From Jackrogersella multiformis (Eukaryota > Ascomycota > Sordariomycetes > Xylariales > Hypoxylaceae): 64,000 bases of DNA. This document shows positions 44,552 through 54,275 of this stretch, in pieces (within the stretch, counting starts at the first letter, position 1; every line of letters starts with the position of its first letter). The stretch covers positions 4,216,001 through 4,280,000 of the forward strand of contig CADCXD010000001.1 of NCBI GenBank assembly GCA_902806575.1, given 5' to 3'. The notes beneath the pieces were generated by a model. That model did no database searches. It saw only the letters and a program-made list of their open reading frames with translations, and was not told the origin of the DNA. The position numbers and the translations under genes were made by a program.

Positions 44552-47149
44552 TCAGAGCCGCATGTCCGGGCCAACGTTGTTTGAGTCGTGCCAGGAGGTC
44601 GAGAACGGGTGGAGTGGACCGATCTCGTTGGACTGACCCAACTGCCAGGCAGATGACGACCTGACGAGGTCTCTTGCAGCGCTAGCTTTAGAGCCTGCGC
44701 TAGGCTTAGAGCCTCCGCTAGGCTTAGAGCCACCGCTCGACTTCTTGCTGTCGTTTGACTTCTTGCTACCGCTACTACCATTGTTGGCGCTGCGATTCTT
44801 GACACTGCCATTGCCTGAACCCCATTCAGCAAGAGCGGCGGCATTGCCCTCGCCATTCCATTCACCATTGTTGTTGTTACCCGATGGATTTGGAATCAGG
44901 TTGCCTTCACCCCATTCACCACCGCCGTTTTTACCACCATTTGCTGCAGCTTTTCCTGTGCCCCACTGGTTATCGCTGCCATTAGTCTTATTGTTCTCGC
45001 CGCTCCAGCTTCCATTGCCAGTCGGGTACTTGTATCGAACTGCCGGGCTAGATTCCTTGCTGCCCTTCTTGTACATAGCCCGTTCTTTATTACGTAGCTC
45101 TCTAGCCTTTGCTTCAGCCTTGTCCTTCGCGATCATGTCTCGGAAAGAGCGGCGCACAGCAGATGTGTCCTTATCATTCTTAGCCTGTTTGTCACCGCCC
45201 TTATCATCATTATTTCCCCCCTTTTGAGATCCTGAGCCGTTTCGTGAGCCAGGAGCTTTTTGAGTGTCTGAGGGCGGTTTGCCATTGATCTCGATGGTCG
45301 GAATGACGTTCGATTGCCCACCTCTATCGCTGTTCTTGGATTTTGATACTTCTACTTTTGGTGAATGAGACGTCGGCGTCGTACTGTGCTGTTGAAGCAT
45401 CTCTGCGTATCTGACAGGGTCAAAGTCTGCTGCAAAGTCAGGGACACGAGCCTCCTTGGGGGGTTTTCCCACGGTTGTACTACCGTATCCTTGGAACCAG
45501 GGATTCTCTTGGGATGGAGCGGCAGGCTGAGGCGAGGGGTATTGCTGATGGCGAGGTGAAGGATACTGCTGTTGGTGAGGTTGGTGGTAATCCCGTTGGT
45601 AATCCCGTTGGTAATGCTGCTGGTGGGGTTGTTGGTAAGGCAGCTGGGGTGATGCACGAGGAGGCGTAGGTCTTCCGCCAGGCTCGGCCGGGAATCCATT
45701 GTACCACGGGTTCTGTGTTGGATGTGGTGTGCCAATGGGCAAGCTCTGATTGTTGTAAATCTTGGGAGGATATAAGGCTCCATTTGGGTTGCCGTAAGCC
45801 GGTCCGTGATATACGCGCATGACTCCGCGTGTATTGTCATAAAAGGCATTAGGATGGGGATCCTGAGGTGCCTCTATAGCGTGTTCAACTTGTAGAACCC
45901 GAGACTCGCTTGGCAGGAGGAAATTCACGTGGCGAGCACCGGGTCGCGGATTGGGAGGTGGGAGTGACTCTTCTTTAGCCTTAGCCTTAGCCTTAGCCTT
46001 AGCCTTAGCCTTCTTCTTCTCCTTCTCCTTAGCCTTAGCCTTCTCCTTCTCCTTCTCATTCTCCTTTGCCTTTGCCCTTGCCTTTGCCCTCTTTCGTTTA
46101 TCCTTCATGAGAGATAAGGCTGCATAGAGGGTGACAAAATCATCGCTGTCATTGTCTGCCGTGGTTTCCTCTGATTTCTTGTCGTCTTCCTTGCTCTCTT
46201 GCTTCTGACTATGTTTTTGCTTGTCTTGCTTCTTTGGTGGCGTACTCTGCTTTTCCTGCTTGCCTTTCTGAGCCTTGTTGTCTTGCTTGTTCTGTTTATC
46301 CTTGTTTCCCTTCTTGCCCTGGCCCGCCTGCTTGTTCTGTCCGCCTTTCTTGCCTCCCTTTTTTCTTCGGGGTTCCTTCTCGGATTCAGCTTCAGTTTCG
46401 ACCTCAGTCTCTACTTCGGTCTCTACTTCGGTCTCAGCTTCAGTAGTAACTTCAGTATCGACCTCGGTTTCTGGTTCGGTTTCAGTTGCCGTAGTATCGG
46501 TAACTTCATTCTCACTCTCCGACTTCTCCTTCTCCTTCTTAGCTTTTGGCTTCGCAGTTTGCTTACTAGTGACGGCCTTAGACTTGGCCGATTCTGCCTT
46601 CTTTGCTTTGTGTTTAGCATGTACAAAATTGGTGTGTACAGTAACAGTACTGTGGGTCGATGAATTAGTTCCTCGGTTCTTGGTCTTCACTGTGACATGT
46701 GATTTCTTTCGTGCTTCAACGCAATTGGCACATGAACAATCGGCGATGGCATTCTCGTTTAGTTTCCCTTCATCGTGACTGTTTCCCACCTTGATGCTGG
46801 CATCCGTTTTCGAGTGCGGCGAAGGCTGAACAGTTGGTTTGTTGTTGTTTTTCGAGTGTGGCGAAGGCTGAACAGGTGGTTTGTTGTGTTTTGTTCTATG
46901 GGCATTCTCTGCGAACCGAACTGACTTGCCCTCAGCCTCTACAGTTTGACTGGTTCGACTGGAGTGATTGTCTTGTCCAGTTCTCGGATAAGTCAATTTC
47001 AAATGATCGGATCTTGACTTATCGTCCGTCTCGAGTTCTAGTTCCCAAACAGGACGGTATTTCTTGACTAATTTGCCAGTTCTTTCGTCTTTTTGGGCGA
47101 CGACGATATGCTTGCCGATCACCCATTCAACAAATGAACTGGGTGGCAT
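44552..47149 (-). CDS. Large low-complexity Lys/Ala/Glu- and Asn/Gly-rich protein
   Basis: About 865 residues with no intron. The start is placed at the inner ATG 47149 (context CACAATGCC; MPPSSFVEWVIGKHIVVAQK) rather than 36 codons further up. The first 60 residues look folded (WVIGKHIVVAQKDERTGKLV) but I do not recognise the domain. Then: a Lys-rich region; Thr-Glu-Val acidic repeats (TEVETEVETEVETEAESEKE) near residues 225-262; basic KKGGKKGG stretches; KAKAKAKAKAKAKEE helices near 390-430; a Tyr/Gln/His/Pro-rich region; and an Asn/Gly/Ser/Trp-rich tail. The alternating charged blocks suggest a long flexible or alpha-helical scaffold. The stop at 44552 may come from a frameshift: another frame continues for about 62 codons with the same composition. 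Function unknown. Confidence 0.65.
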   Translation of the reverse strand: MPPSSFVEWVIGKHIVVAQKDERTGKLVKKYRPVWELELETDDKSRSDHLKLTYPRTGQDNHSSRTSQTVEAEGKSVRFAENAHRTKHNKPPVQPSPHSKNNNKPTVQPSPHSKTDASIKVGNSHDEGKLNENAIADCSCANCVEARKKSHVTVKTKNRGTNSSTHSTVTVHTNFVHAKHKAKKAESAKSKAVTSKQTAKPKAKKEKEKSESENEVTDTTATETEPETEVDTEVTTEAETEVETEVETEVETEAESEKEPRRKKGGKKGGQNKQAGQGKKGNKDKQNKQDNKAQKGKQEKQSTPPKKQDKQKHSQKQESKEDDKKSEETTADNDSDDFVTLYAALSLMKDKRKRAKARAKAKENEKEKEKAKAKEKEKKKAKAKAKAKAKAKEESLPPPNPRPGARHVNFLLPSESRVLQVEHAIEAPQDPHPNAFYDNTRGVMRVYHGPAYGNPNGALYPPKIYNNQSLPIGTPHPTQNPWYNGFPAEPGGRPTPPRASPQLPYQQPHQQHYQRDYQRDYHQPHQQQYPSPRHQQYPSPQPAAPSQENPWFQGYGSTTVGKPPKEARVPDFAADFDPVRYAEMLQQHSTTPTSHSPKVEVSKSKNSDRGGQSNVIPTIEINGKPPSDTQKAPGSRNGSGSQKGGNNDDKGGDKQAKNDKDTSAVRRSFRDMIAKDKAEAKARELRNKERAMYKKGSKESSPAVRYKYPTGNGSWSGENNKTNGSDNQWGTGKAAANGGKNGGGEWGEGNLIPNPSGNNNNGEWNGEGNAAALAEWGSGNGSVKNRSANNGSSGSKKSNDSKKSSGGSKPSGGSKPSAGSKASAARDLVRSSSAWQLGQSNEIGPLHPFSTSWHDSNNVGPDMRL

Positions 47150-48054
47150 TGTGTTGACTGTGGTGAACTCCCGAATCCTATGAATTAGACCTAAGAACGC
47201 TCGTAGTATATATCGAGTAGGTCCTTGGTCTGAGACTAGGAAGTATGAAAGTAACACAAAATAATCGACATGTACAGGTGATCAAATGATTAGAGTGCAA
47301 TCCGTCGATGGAAGAATGGATGGAAGAATGGATGGAAGCATGAATCGAAGCATGAATCGATGAAAGATGGGGGGAATGTAGGTATTAGTTAGAGTGGGAG
47401 AAAACTCAGCGTGGTTTGAAGATGGAGTTGACAGCCGAGATGAAATAAAACTTAGGTAACGATTGTTGTCAAGAGATGGGATGAACGGGATATAGGATGG
47501 CCAAAGATGAAATGGCCAAAGCTGTGGTATCACAGTGGCAGTTGTGTGTCGAAGTCGCGTCAGTTGTTCGAAAAAACAAACTAAGGGCGAGGTTCTAGGT
47601 TAACGAAAGAAGGTATGTAAAGTGTAAAGGGTAAAGTATTTGGGTAGGGTGTTAAAGAAAAGAGAAACTTTGAATTGAACAGGAACCCGGAAGTGAATAC
47701 TTAAGTACCTTGGTAGGTTCGGGGAGCGAGCAAGTAAAGAGTGGTCGCGACTTCCCAAGTAGTAAAAGTTAAATTTTTTATTCGACACAATCTTGTGAAA
47801 ACTGACTCTCGCTCACTTACGCTATCCATAGCAATCACCCATAGCAACTACCAAAGGCAACTGCGACTACCCACGGTAACCATTGGCGCAAAGTAGGAAG
47901 GTGCCCACCCAGTAACCTTAATATTCCATACTACATGTATTCCTTACATACACATGTACCGAGCGTACACGTACATAGGTAAGTGCAGCTACCACCTTAG
48001 TATCATGAACACGTATATGGATAGGGGCAATTTGACTCGTGGTAGTATTCGGGA
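47150..48054. other. Spacer with short direct repeats
   Basis: Near 47310-47360 the 12-base unit AATGGATGGAAG and the related GAATCGAAGCAT repeat in tandem. Near 47830-47880 CCATAGCAA/CCACGGTAA units recur. No gene recognised; this is the 5' leader and promoter side of the Lys/Ala-rich protein gene. Confidence 0.45.
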
Positions 48055-48879
48055 TTATAGCTTCGACTTCTCCTCGGCTTCCATCTCTGCCCACCTCTTA
48101 TTGGTGTTGATGTTCTGCCAGTATACCCACGTGCCTGCAGCCACCCCTAGCGGAGGGCAGAGAAGGCATATCCAGTTCCACCACGGAGGGCTGCCTCTCT
48201 TCATTTCCGCGATCGCAGCGTCGATGTTAGCTTTCAGCTCTTCTTTCGAGCCGTCGTTCCAGATAACCACCCCCTTTCCCTTGCCTCTCGCCTCGCACCT
48301 CTTCGCTTTCAGCCTCACATCCGTCTGGCTTATAATTCGGTTCTGCGCTTCTTCTCGACCAAGATGGGGATCACGCTTCCTTAGTCTCTGCATCTGCACT
48401 TTCGGATCTTTGACCGCCACCACCATCACCACACCAGACAGCCTATCCCAGCCACTCTCGAAAAGCAGTGGGACATCTAGCACGACGGCCCAGCTACCCC
48501 TTAGATAGTTTCTCAAGAGAGACTTGTACACCTCCCTCCTTACTGCCGGGTGTACAATGCCATTCAGAACGTTCCGATCTTTCTTCCGCTCATCGCTGCT
48601 ACCAAATATACGCTTGCCCAACGCTTGCCTGTTTAGCGGCCTACCCTTCCCATTCTTCCCATCAGCCGGCATTGACTCGGTGACTGGAACCAGTAAATCT
48701 GGCGTAGAAGGACCAAAATATTTCACGATGGCCTTATAACCACTTGTCCCGGGCTCTACGACCTGGCGGGCAAGGATATCGGCATCGATGATGGGAAGTG
48801 AATGAGGGGGCGAGGCAAGGAGAGAAGACACAGTTGACTTGCCGGTGGCAATAGAACCGGTTAAACCTATAAACAACAT
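48055..48879 (-). CDS. CAB5: Dephospho-CoA kinase
   Basis: Last step of coenzyme A synthesis: ATP phosphorylates the 3'-hydroxyl of dephospho-CoA. Start placed at ATG 48879 (MLFIGLTGSIATGKS), because family members begin directly at the P-loop strand; an upstream ATG adds 17 unlikely residues. 274 residues. Seen: P-loop GSIATGKST (residues 8-16), DADILARQVVEPG for substrate binding, the FLDVPLLFE-like VVLDVPLLFESGW, and the lid region with RLRKRDPHLGREEAQNRI. After the kinase domain there is a C-terminal hydrophobic segment (WICLLCPPLGVAAGTWVYW) that looks like a tail anchor, so the enzyme may sit on a membrane, with the domain in the cytosol. Confidence 0.93.
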   Translation of the reverse strand: MLFIGLTGSIATGKSTVSSLLASPPHSLPIIDADILARQVVEPGTSGYKAIVKYFGPSTPDLLVPVTESMPADGKNGKGRPLNRQALGKRIFGSSDERKKDRNVLNGIVHPAVRREVYKSLLRNYLRGSWAVVLDVPLLFESGWDRLSGVVMVVAVKDPKVQMQRLRKRDPHLGREEAQNRIISQTDVRLKAKRCEARGKGKGVVIWNDGSKEELKANIDAAIAEMKRGSPPWWNWICLLCPPLGVAAGTWVYWQNINTNKRWAEMEAEEKSKL

Positions 48880-49398
48880 AGTTGCGATATTTGTGATATT
48901 TATACGAGGTAGTCGAAGATATGCGATCAAGTAAGGAAGTGACTTGTGTTGAAGCTAGCGCTCGCTCCTTACGATGGATGGACTTATGTTGTCTTGATAC
49001 AGTTTGAGCAGGGATCTCGGGAGTTGGAGTTGAAGTTCTAGGATTAGCCGCATCAATGTTGCATCTTACCTAATCTACGCTAATAAAGCCTCATTCGATA
49101 CCTAGTGTGTACCTAGGTATGTACCTAAGTATCTAGGTTAGTGTAGGCAAGTGCTAAATGCGGGCTGTGATGCTCTGCATGGATGCGTCTGCAGTATGCA
49201 GCCCCGCTTAACTGCGGGGGAGGGGTACCCAAGCTAATCTTTAAGGTGAGGGGCATTTTCTTTTTTTACAAACATAAAAATTTGGAAGTAGTCGAGTATA
49301 TTCAGTTCCTCCTCCTAGACCCAAAGCTATATATATACCTGCCTAGGTAGTCTTTCTAATCAACAACATCCCTTCCAGACCTGTTGCATATTTTAGCC
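48880..49398. other. Divergent promoter of CAB5 and ADE5,7
   Basis: 520 bp between the two start codons. Holds exact TACCTAGGTA at 49110-49119 and near-copies around 49340. No gene. Confidence 0.5.
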
Positions 49399-51766
49399 AT
49401 GGGAATAGAATACCCGCTCCGTGTTCTTCTCATTGGCAATGGGGGGAGGGAACACGCAATCGCGTGGAAACTCAGCCAGTCGCCTCTTGTCGAGTCGATT
49501 ATAACAGTTCCAGGAAATGGAGGCACAGCAACTTGCCCTAAAGTAACCAACGATAGTTCGGTATCAGCGGAAGATTTCCCGGCCTTGCTCGGTCTGGCCC
49601 GAAAGAACAATGTCAACTACGTCATCCCCGGGCCCGAAGCCCCTCTCGTCGCCGGCGCTGTCGACTTCTTCGAGAATGCGGGTATTAAGAGCTTCGGACC
49701 GTCCAAGAAGGCAGCGCAGATGGAGGGCAGCAAGACCTTCTCCAAGGACTTCATGAAGAAGCATAACATCCCGGCAGCCTACGAGAACTTTTCCGACTAC
49801 GACAAAGCCCGAGAATATATTGATCGAGTCCAACGTGACGTGGTGATCAAGGCAAGCGGACTGGCGGCTGGCAAGGGCGTTATTATACCCACGTCAAGAG
49901 GAAGCTCACAAGGCACTCAAGGACATCATGCAAAACAAGGAGTTCGGCTCTGCGGGTGACGAGGTCGTTATTGAGGAGTTTTTAACAGGTGATGAATTAA
50001 GCGTGTTGACTTTCAGCGACGGCTACACAATAAAGTCGCTACCTCCTGCTCAAGACCATAAGCGAATAGGAGAAGGAGATACAGGCTTAAATACAGGTGG
50101 CATGGGATGTTATGCGCCAACCAACATCGCTACTCCAGATCTCGTGGCGCAAATCGATCGGGATATTATCCAACCGACCATTGACGGCATGCGCAAGGAT
50201 GAAATGCCTTTCGTCGGTATTCTCTTCACAGGACTTATGATCACGTCGACCGGACCGAAGGTCCTTGAGTATAACGTCCGATTTGGAGACCCAGAGACTC
50301 AGACTGTCCTACCACTATTGTCACAGGACACAGATTTGGCTAAGATCATGGTAGCGTGTTCTGGGCGTTATTTAGACAGTGTCCTGATCAAAGTCGAGCC
50401 AAGCTTCAGTGCGACTGTTGTTGTTGCCGCAGGTGGTTATCCCGAGCCCTACGCCAAGGGCGACGAGATGAGCGTACAGGAACCTCCTGCAGGCATCAAC
50501 ATATTCCACGCCGGCACAAAGCTATCAAACAATAAGCTACAAACGGCAGGTGGCCGAGTAATAGCTGCTAGCGCAACCGCAGCCGACAGTCTTCGAGCTG
50601 CCGTCGACAAGGCTTACGAAGGCGTGAAGCTGATCCAGTTCAATAAGATGTACTATCGCAGGGATATCGCGCACCGGGCCTTCAAGCCCACAGCCGACAC
50701 CAAGGAAGCCCTAACGTACGCGAACGCAGGCGTAAGCATCGACGCCGGGAACCAGCTCGTCGAGCGGATCCGGTCCGCCGTCAGGTCGACCAGGCGTGCC
50801 GGCGCGGACGCCGAGATCGGCGGATTTGGAGGCGAAGTCGACCTCTCCAAGGCCGGCTTCTCGAGCGACGCGCCCATCATGGTCGGCGCCATCGACGGCG
50901 TCGGCACGAAGCTCATGATCGCGCAGGCGACGCGGAACCACACCACCGTGGGCATCGACCTCGTCGCCATGAACGTCAACGACCTCGTCGTCCAGGGCGC
51001 CGAGCCCGTCATGTTCCTCGACTACTTCGGGTGCAGCAAGCTGGACCCCGAGGTCGCCGCCGTCTTCGTCGAGAGCGTCGCCGCCGGCTGCCGCGACGCC
51101 GGCTGCGCCCTCGTCGGGGGCGAGACCGCCGAGATGCCGGGCATGTACAAGCAGGACGACTATGACGCCGCCGGCGCGGCCATCGGCGTCATGCGCGCGG
51201 GCTCCCGGCTCCCGCGCCACGACGCCATGGCCGCGGGCGACGTGCTCCTGGGCCTCGCCTCGTCGGGCGTGCACTCCAACGGGTTCTCGCTCGTGCGCCG
51301 CATCCTCGCGCGCGAGAACCTCGCCTACTCCCAGCCCGCGCCCTGGGACCCCGCCGCCCGCTCCGTCGGCGACGCCCTGCTCGCCCCCACCCGCATCTAC
51401 GTGCGCTCGGTGCTGGCCGCGCTGCCGCGCCTCAAGGGCCTCGCCCACATCACCGGCGGCGGCCTGCTCGAGAACGTCCCGCGCATGCTGCCGCCCGCCC
51501 TCGCCGCCCGCATCGACGCCGCCTCCTGGACCCCGCCCCCCGTCTTCCGCTGGCTGCGCCGCGCCGGCAACGTCGACCCCGCCGAGATGGCGCGCACCTT
51601 CAACAACGGCGTCGGCATGGTCGCCGTCGTCGCCCCCGCCGACGCCGACGCGGTGAAGGCGCAGCTGGAGCTGGCCGGCGAGACCGTGTACGTCATCGGC
51701 GAGCTGGCCGCGAGGCCGGACGGGGGCCCCGGGTGCGTGCTGAAGAACTTGGAATCCTGGAGTTAA
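49399..51766 (+). CDS. ADE5,7: Bifunctional GAR synthetase / AIR synthetase (one frameshift)
   Basis: Purine synthesis enzyme doing steps 2 and 5: phosphoribosylamine plus glycine to GAR, and FGAM to AIR. Start ATG 49399 (MGIEYPLRVLLIGNGGREHA), the PurD N-terminal motif. PurD continues with VIPGPEAPLVAGAVDFFENAG and the ATP-grasp ASGLAAGKGVIIP. The frame then breaks near 49894 (ACGTCAAGAGG), and the rest resumes as QEEAHKALKDIMQNKEF. The PurM half starts near 50715 (TYANAGVSIDAGNQLVERI) with GAIDGVGTKLMIA and GGETAEMPGMY. Reconstructed length about 789 residues, cytosolic. Neither half is otherwise damaged. Because loss would cause adenine auxotrophy, an assembly indel is the likeliest cause. 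Third-position GC rises sharply from about 50700 on. Confidence 0.93.
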
Positions 51767-52315
51767 GCTGGGTATATATATCTCGGCGAGGAGGCGAAGG
51801 AAGGATATGTGTTAGTTAAGTTAAATCAAGTTAGGTTAGGATAGACAAAAGAAAAGAAGACGAAAAACAGGGCCCGAGGAAGCTAGCTGTTCAGAGCTGG
51901 TTAGGTAGGTGGTGGGATGTGTAGAATTCTAGTCGCATATACTACTGGGTACTTATATATCTGAGATATGAAATATGGAATATGGTGTATGAAATCTGAG
52001 GATTTGTAAATATATTCGATTTGAGTCGATTGCATGCGAATGCGTAGCCCAGCGGCGTACCTACCTACCTAGGAAGGTAGGTAATGTAATAAAATGCCGT
52101 GTGGGTAACTATATATATGTACATATATGTATAGACGAAAGAATGCTTAGTATGTATCATATTCATGTGTAACGGCGATAAGTCCAAGTCCGCGCCAAAT
52201 TTCGTTGTTAAAAACACGATGCGATCCAAAAAAAAAACGCCCAAGAGCCCGCGGTGTATCCCGGTCTAGTCCAGCTAAAGCAAATCACAGTACTAACAGG
52301 GTGGGCTGCGCGTGT
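51767..52315. other. Convergent 3' spacer
   Basis: Between the stops of ADE5,7 and ATG15. Contains CCTACCTACCTAGGAAGGTAGG near 52060-52080, an inverted repeat, and AT-rich sequence. No gene. Confidence 0.5.
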
Positions 52316-54275
52316 CTATCTCATCTCCTCGTTCACCCACTCGGCGTTAGAATCGTCGCCCTGTCCCTTTTCCCACTCCTTGCACATCCCGATCAAGTTA
52401 CGGCGGACGCAATGGGATTTCGGCGCCCCTGTTGGTTGAGGTTTGGGAGTGGCTGTGGGGGTAGGCATAGATGGCGGCGAGGTAATCATGTGAGACTGTG
52501 TCTGCGGCGATGACGTCGAGGTGCTTGTGGTCGTTGCCATTGAATCTTTACAGCCCCACCAACCTGGTGTCTCACACGTAGTAGTAGACGTTGTGGTGGT
52601 GGCAGAAGAAGAAGTTGTGACGCTTGTTGTAGTAGTGACCTCGTCGTTACAGCCGAACCAACCGGGGGTTTTGCATGTCGAGGTTGAGCTACTACTGGTT
52701 GAAGTGCTATATGTCCCTGTTGTCGTAGTTTCATCAAGGCAGCCCCACCTAGGAGTCGTTAGCTGGGTACGTCATAGAGAAGAGCGAATATATATATATA
52801 TATACTTACCATCCAGGCGTCTGGCAGGTGGCTGTTCGAGTACGTGTCTTGGTGGTAGAAGAACTGGTCGAGGAGGTTGTCCCATCTGTGCTATTACTCT
52901 CGTACATTTTCCAATTTGCACAATCTCTACAATCTGGCGTGAAGCTGCATTTTGGAACATCGTCGTACTTCCGTATGACATCGTTGATCACAGATCGGAT
53001 TTTGTGAGTCGCAATACCTACTCGCCAGCCATGGTCTGTCACAGTATCATAAACGCACTCGTAGCCAGTATGACACGCTGTCTCTAACGCGTAGCCCGCG
53101 AAAGAACAAGAAGCGGTCGCGCCATTGCATGTACCGATATAAATGGGATCTGCTGTGTGACCGAAGTGGTATGACCCGGTGTATTCACGAGTCTGAGGAA
53201 ACTCTGGGTTTGCGTGTGGAGGGACGGGGAGAGCCAATCTTCCAGCCGCCAACGCCTCAGGAACAGCCTCGAAGGTCACAACAGGAAGCCCGTACGTCAG
53301 ACCGAGGAGAGCTGACTGCTCCACCTAGTGAGTGTCCGGAAATCAAACATTCGAATTTGGATAGAGCTCGGTAACATTTGCATAAAGCTCCCTAGCTGCC
53401 TGGTAGTATCGGCTTTCGTTGTGTAAAGCGCTTTTCACGCAAGTGTTGTTGCAGCTGTAGGTGCTTGTTGCGCAATCGCAAACCTGGTGCCACGACCATT
53501 GACCTTGCTGGGCACAACAGCAGCTGAAGAAGAGGTTGTCATTGATCTTGTCGTTGGTAGTCGTGCCCTCTCCGTCAAAGACGGCTGGCGAGGTTCCCTT
53601 GAGTCCAATGACGATGGTAGAATTCGTCTCGTCTCCCCAAACGTGGCCCCTGAGCCCATCACCCTCCCAGCCGAAATCAGCACTCCGGTTGAATGGGACT
53701 CCAACCTCATCCCAGTCTGGCATAGTAGGATTCTCCACATAGGCATCGGACGCGATCAGCGCCATAGTCAAAACGGTTTCCTTATCGGAAACATCGGGAC
53801 CCAGGACATCATCAATAGTCCATGCGGACGGGTCGCTCGCGATAACATAACCTCGTTGGCGAGCCTCGGCAACCAACGGATCTACAGTACTCGGTCGTCG
53901 GTCGACAAGACGCTCGATCTTTCGAGGTTGACTCTTTGCCTTCAAAGGTAGTATCCGCTCCGCCTCGTGTCCATCCCCACCAGCTAGCCATATCTCGGCG
54001 TCTGGTTCAACTATGTCTTTCCTTCGGTGAAGTCCGGGATGCCGATGCGTTCCGTGGTGGAATATATGACGTAGCGTAAAGGTATGGTCGGCTGGCTGCG
54101 GCGGCTCGGGTATCAAGGGCGCGATTATTGGCGAGATTGGGAGGACCGCTTCGGAGCTCAGGATACGAGCGGCGGATGCAGAGGCGGAAACGGCGAGGAA
54201 TGATAAGAGTAATCGAGCCGTGACTCTACCAGTAGAGTGACAAGCTGATGCTGGTCGTTTCCGCCTCACACCCAT
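52316..54275 (-). CDS. atg15: Autophagy-related lipase ATG15 (frameshifts near catalytic Ser)
   Basis: Vacuolar phospholipase that breaks down autophagic bodies. Exons 54275-52810 and 52748-52316, intron 61 bp. The N-terminus holds a signal anchor (LLLSFLAVSASASAA) for delivery through the membrane pathway. The lipase domain has VIGLKGTSPAVFDGEG, a Cys-rich insert (FFSCCCAQQGQWSW), the catalytic GHSLGGA elbow, then LLGLTYGLPVVTFEA and the His in YHFGHTADPIYIG. Two breaks flank the elbow: a TGG reads as TGA at 53343-53345 (one G missing), and two bases are missing or one extra near 53314-53316; together they restore frame. The Ser/Thr-rich C-terminal tail carries three C-x-TPGW-x-GC units (about 52820 across the intron, 52651-52676, 52550-52576). 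The breaks look like sequence errors. Confidence 0.9.

Noticed and set aside
46199..46778. Hydrophobic plus-strand frames opposite the Lys/Ala/Glu-rich gene
   Set aside because: Complement of Lys/Glu codons reads as Leu/Phe/Ser; these are not membrane proteins.
50711..51656. Long frames on both strands within ADE5,7 (50711-51448 minus, 51162-51656 plus)
   Set aside because: Shadows caused by G/C-ending codons in the PurM half.
53317..53352. Very short intron (GTTTGA...CTAG) in ATG15 to bypass the stop
   Set aside because: It would be under 30 bases and would remove the catalytic GHSLGG motif.
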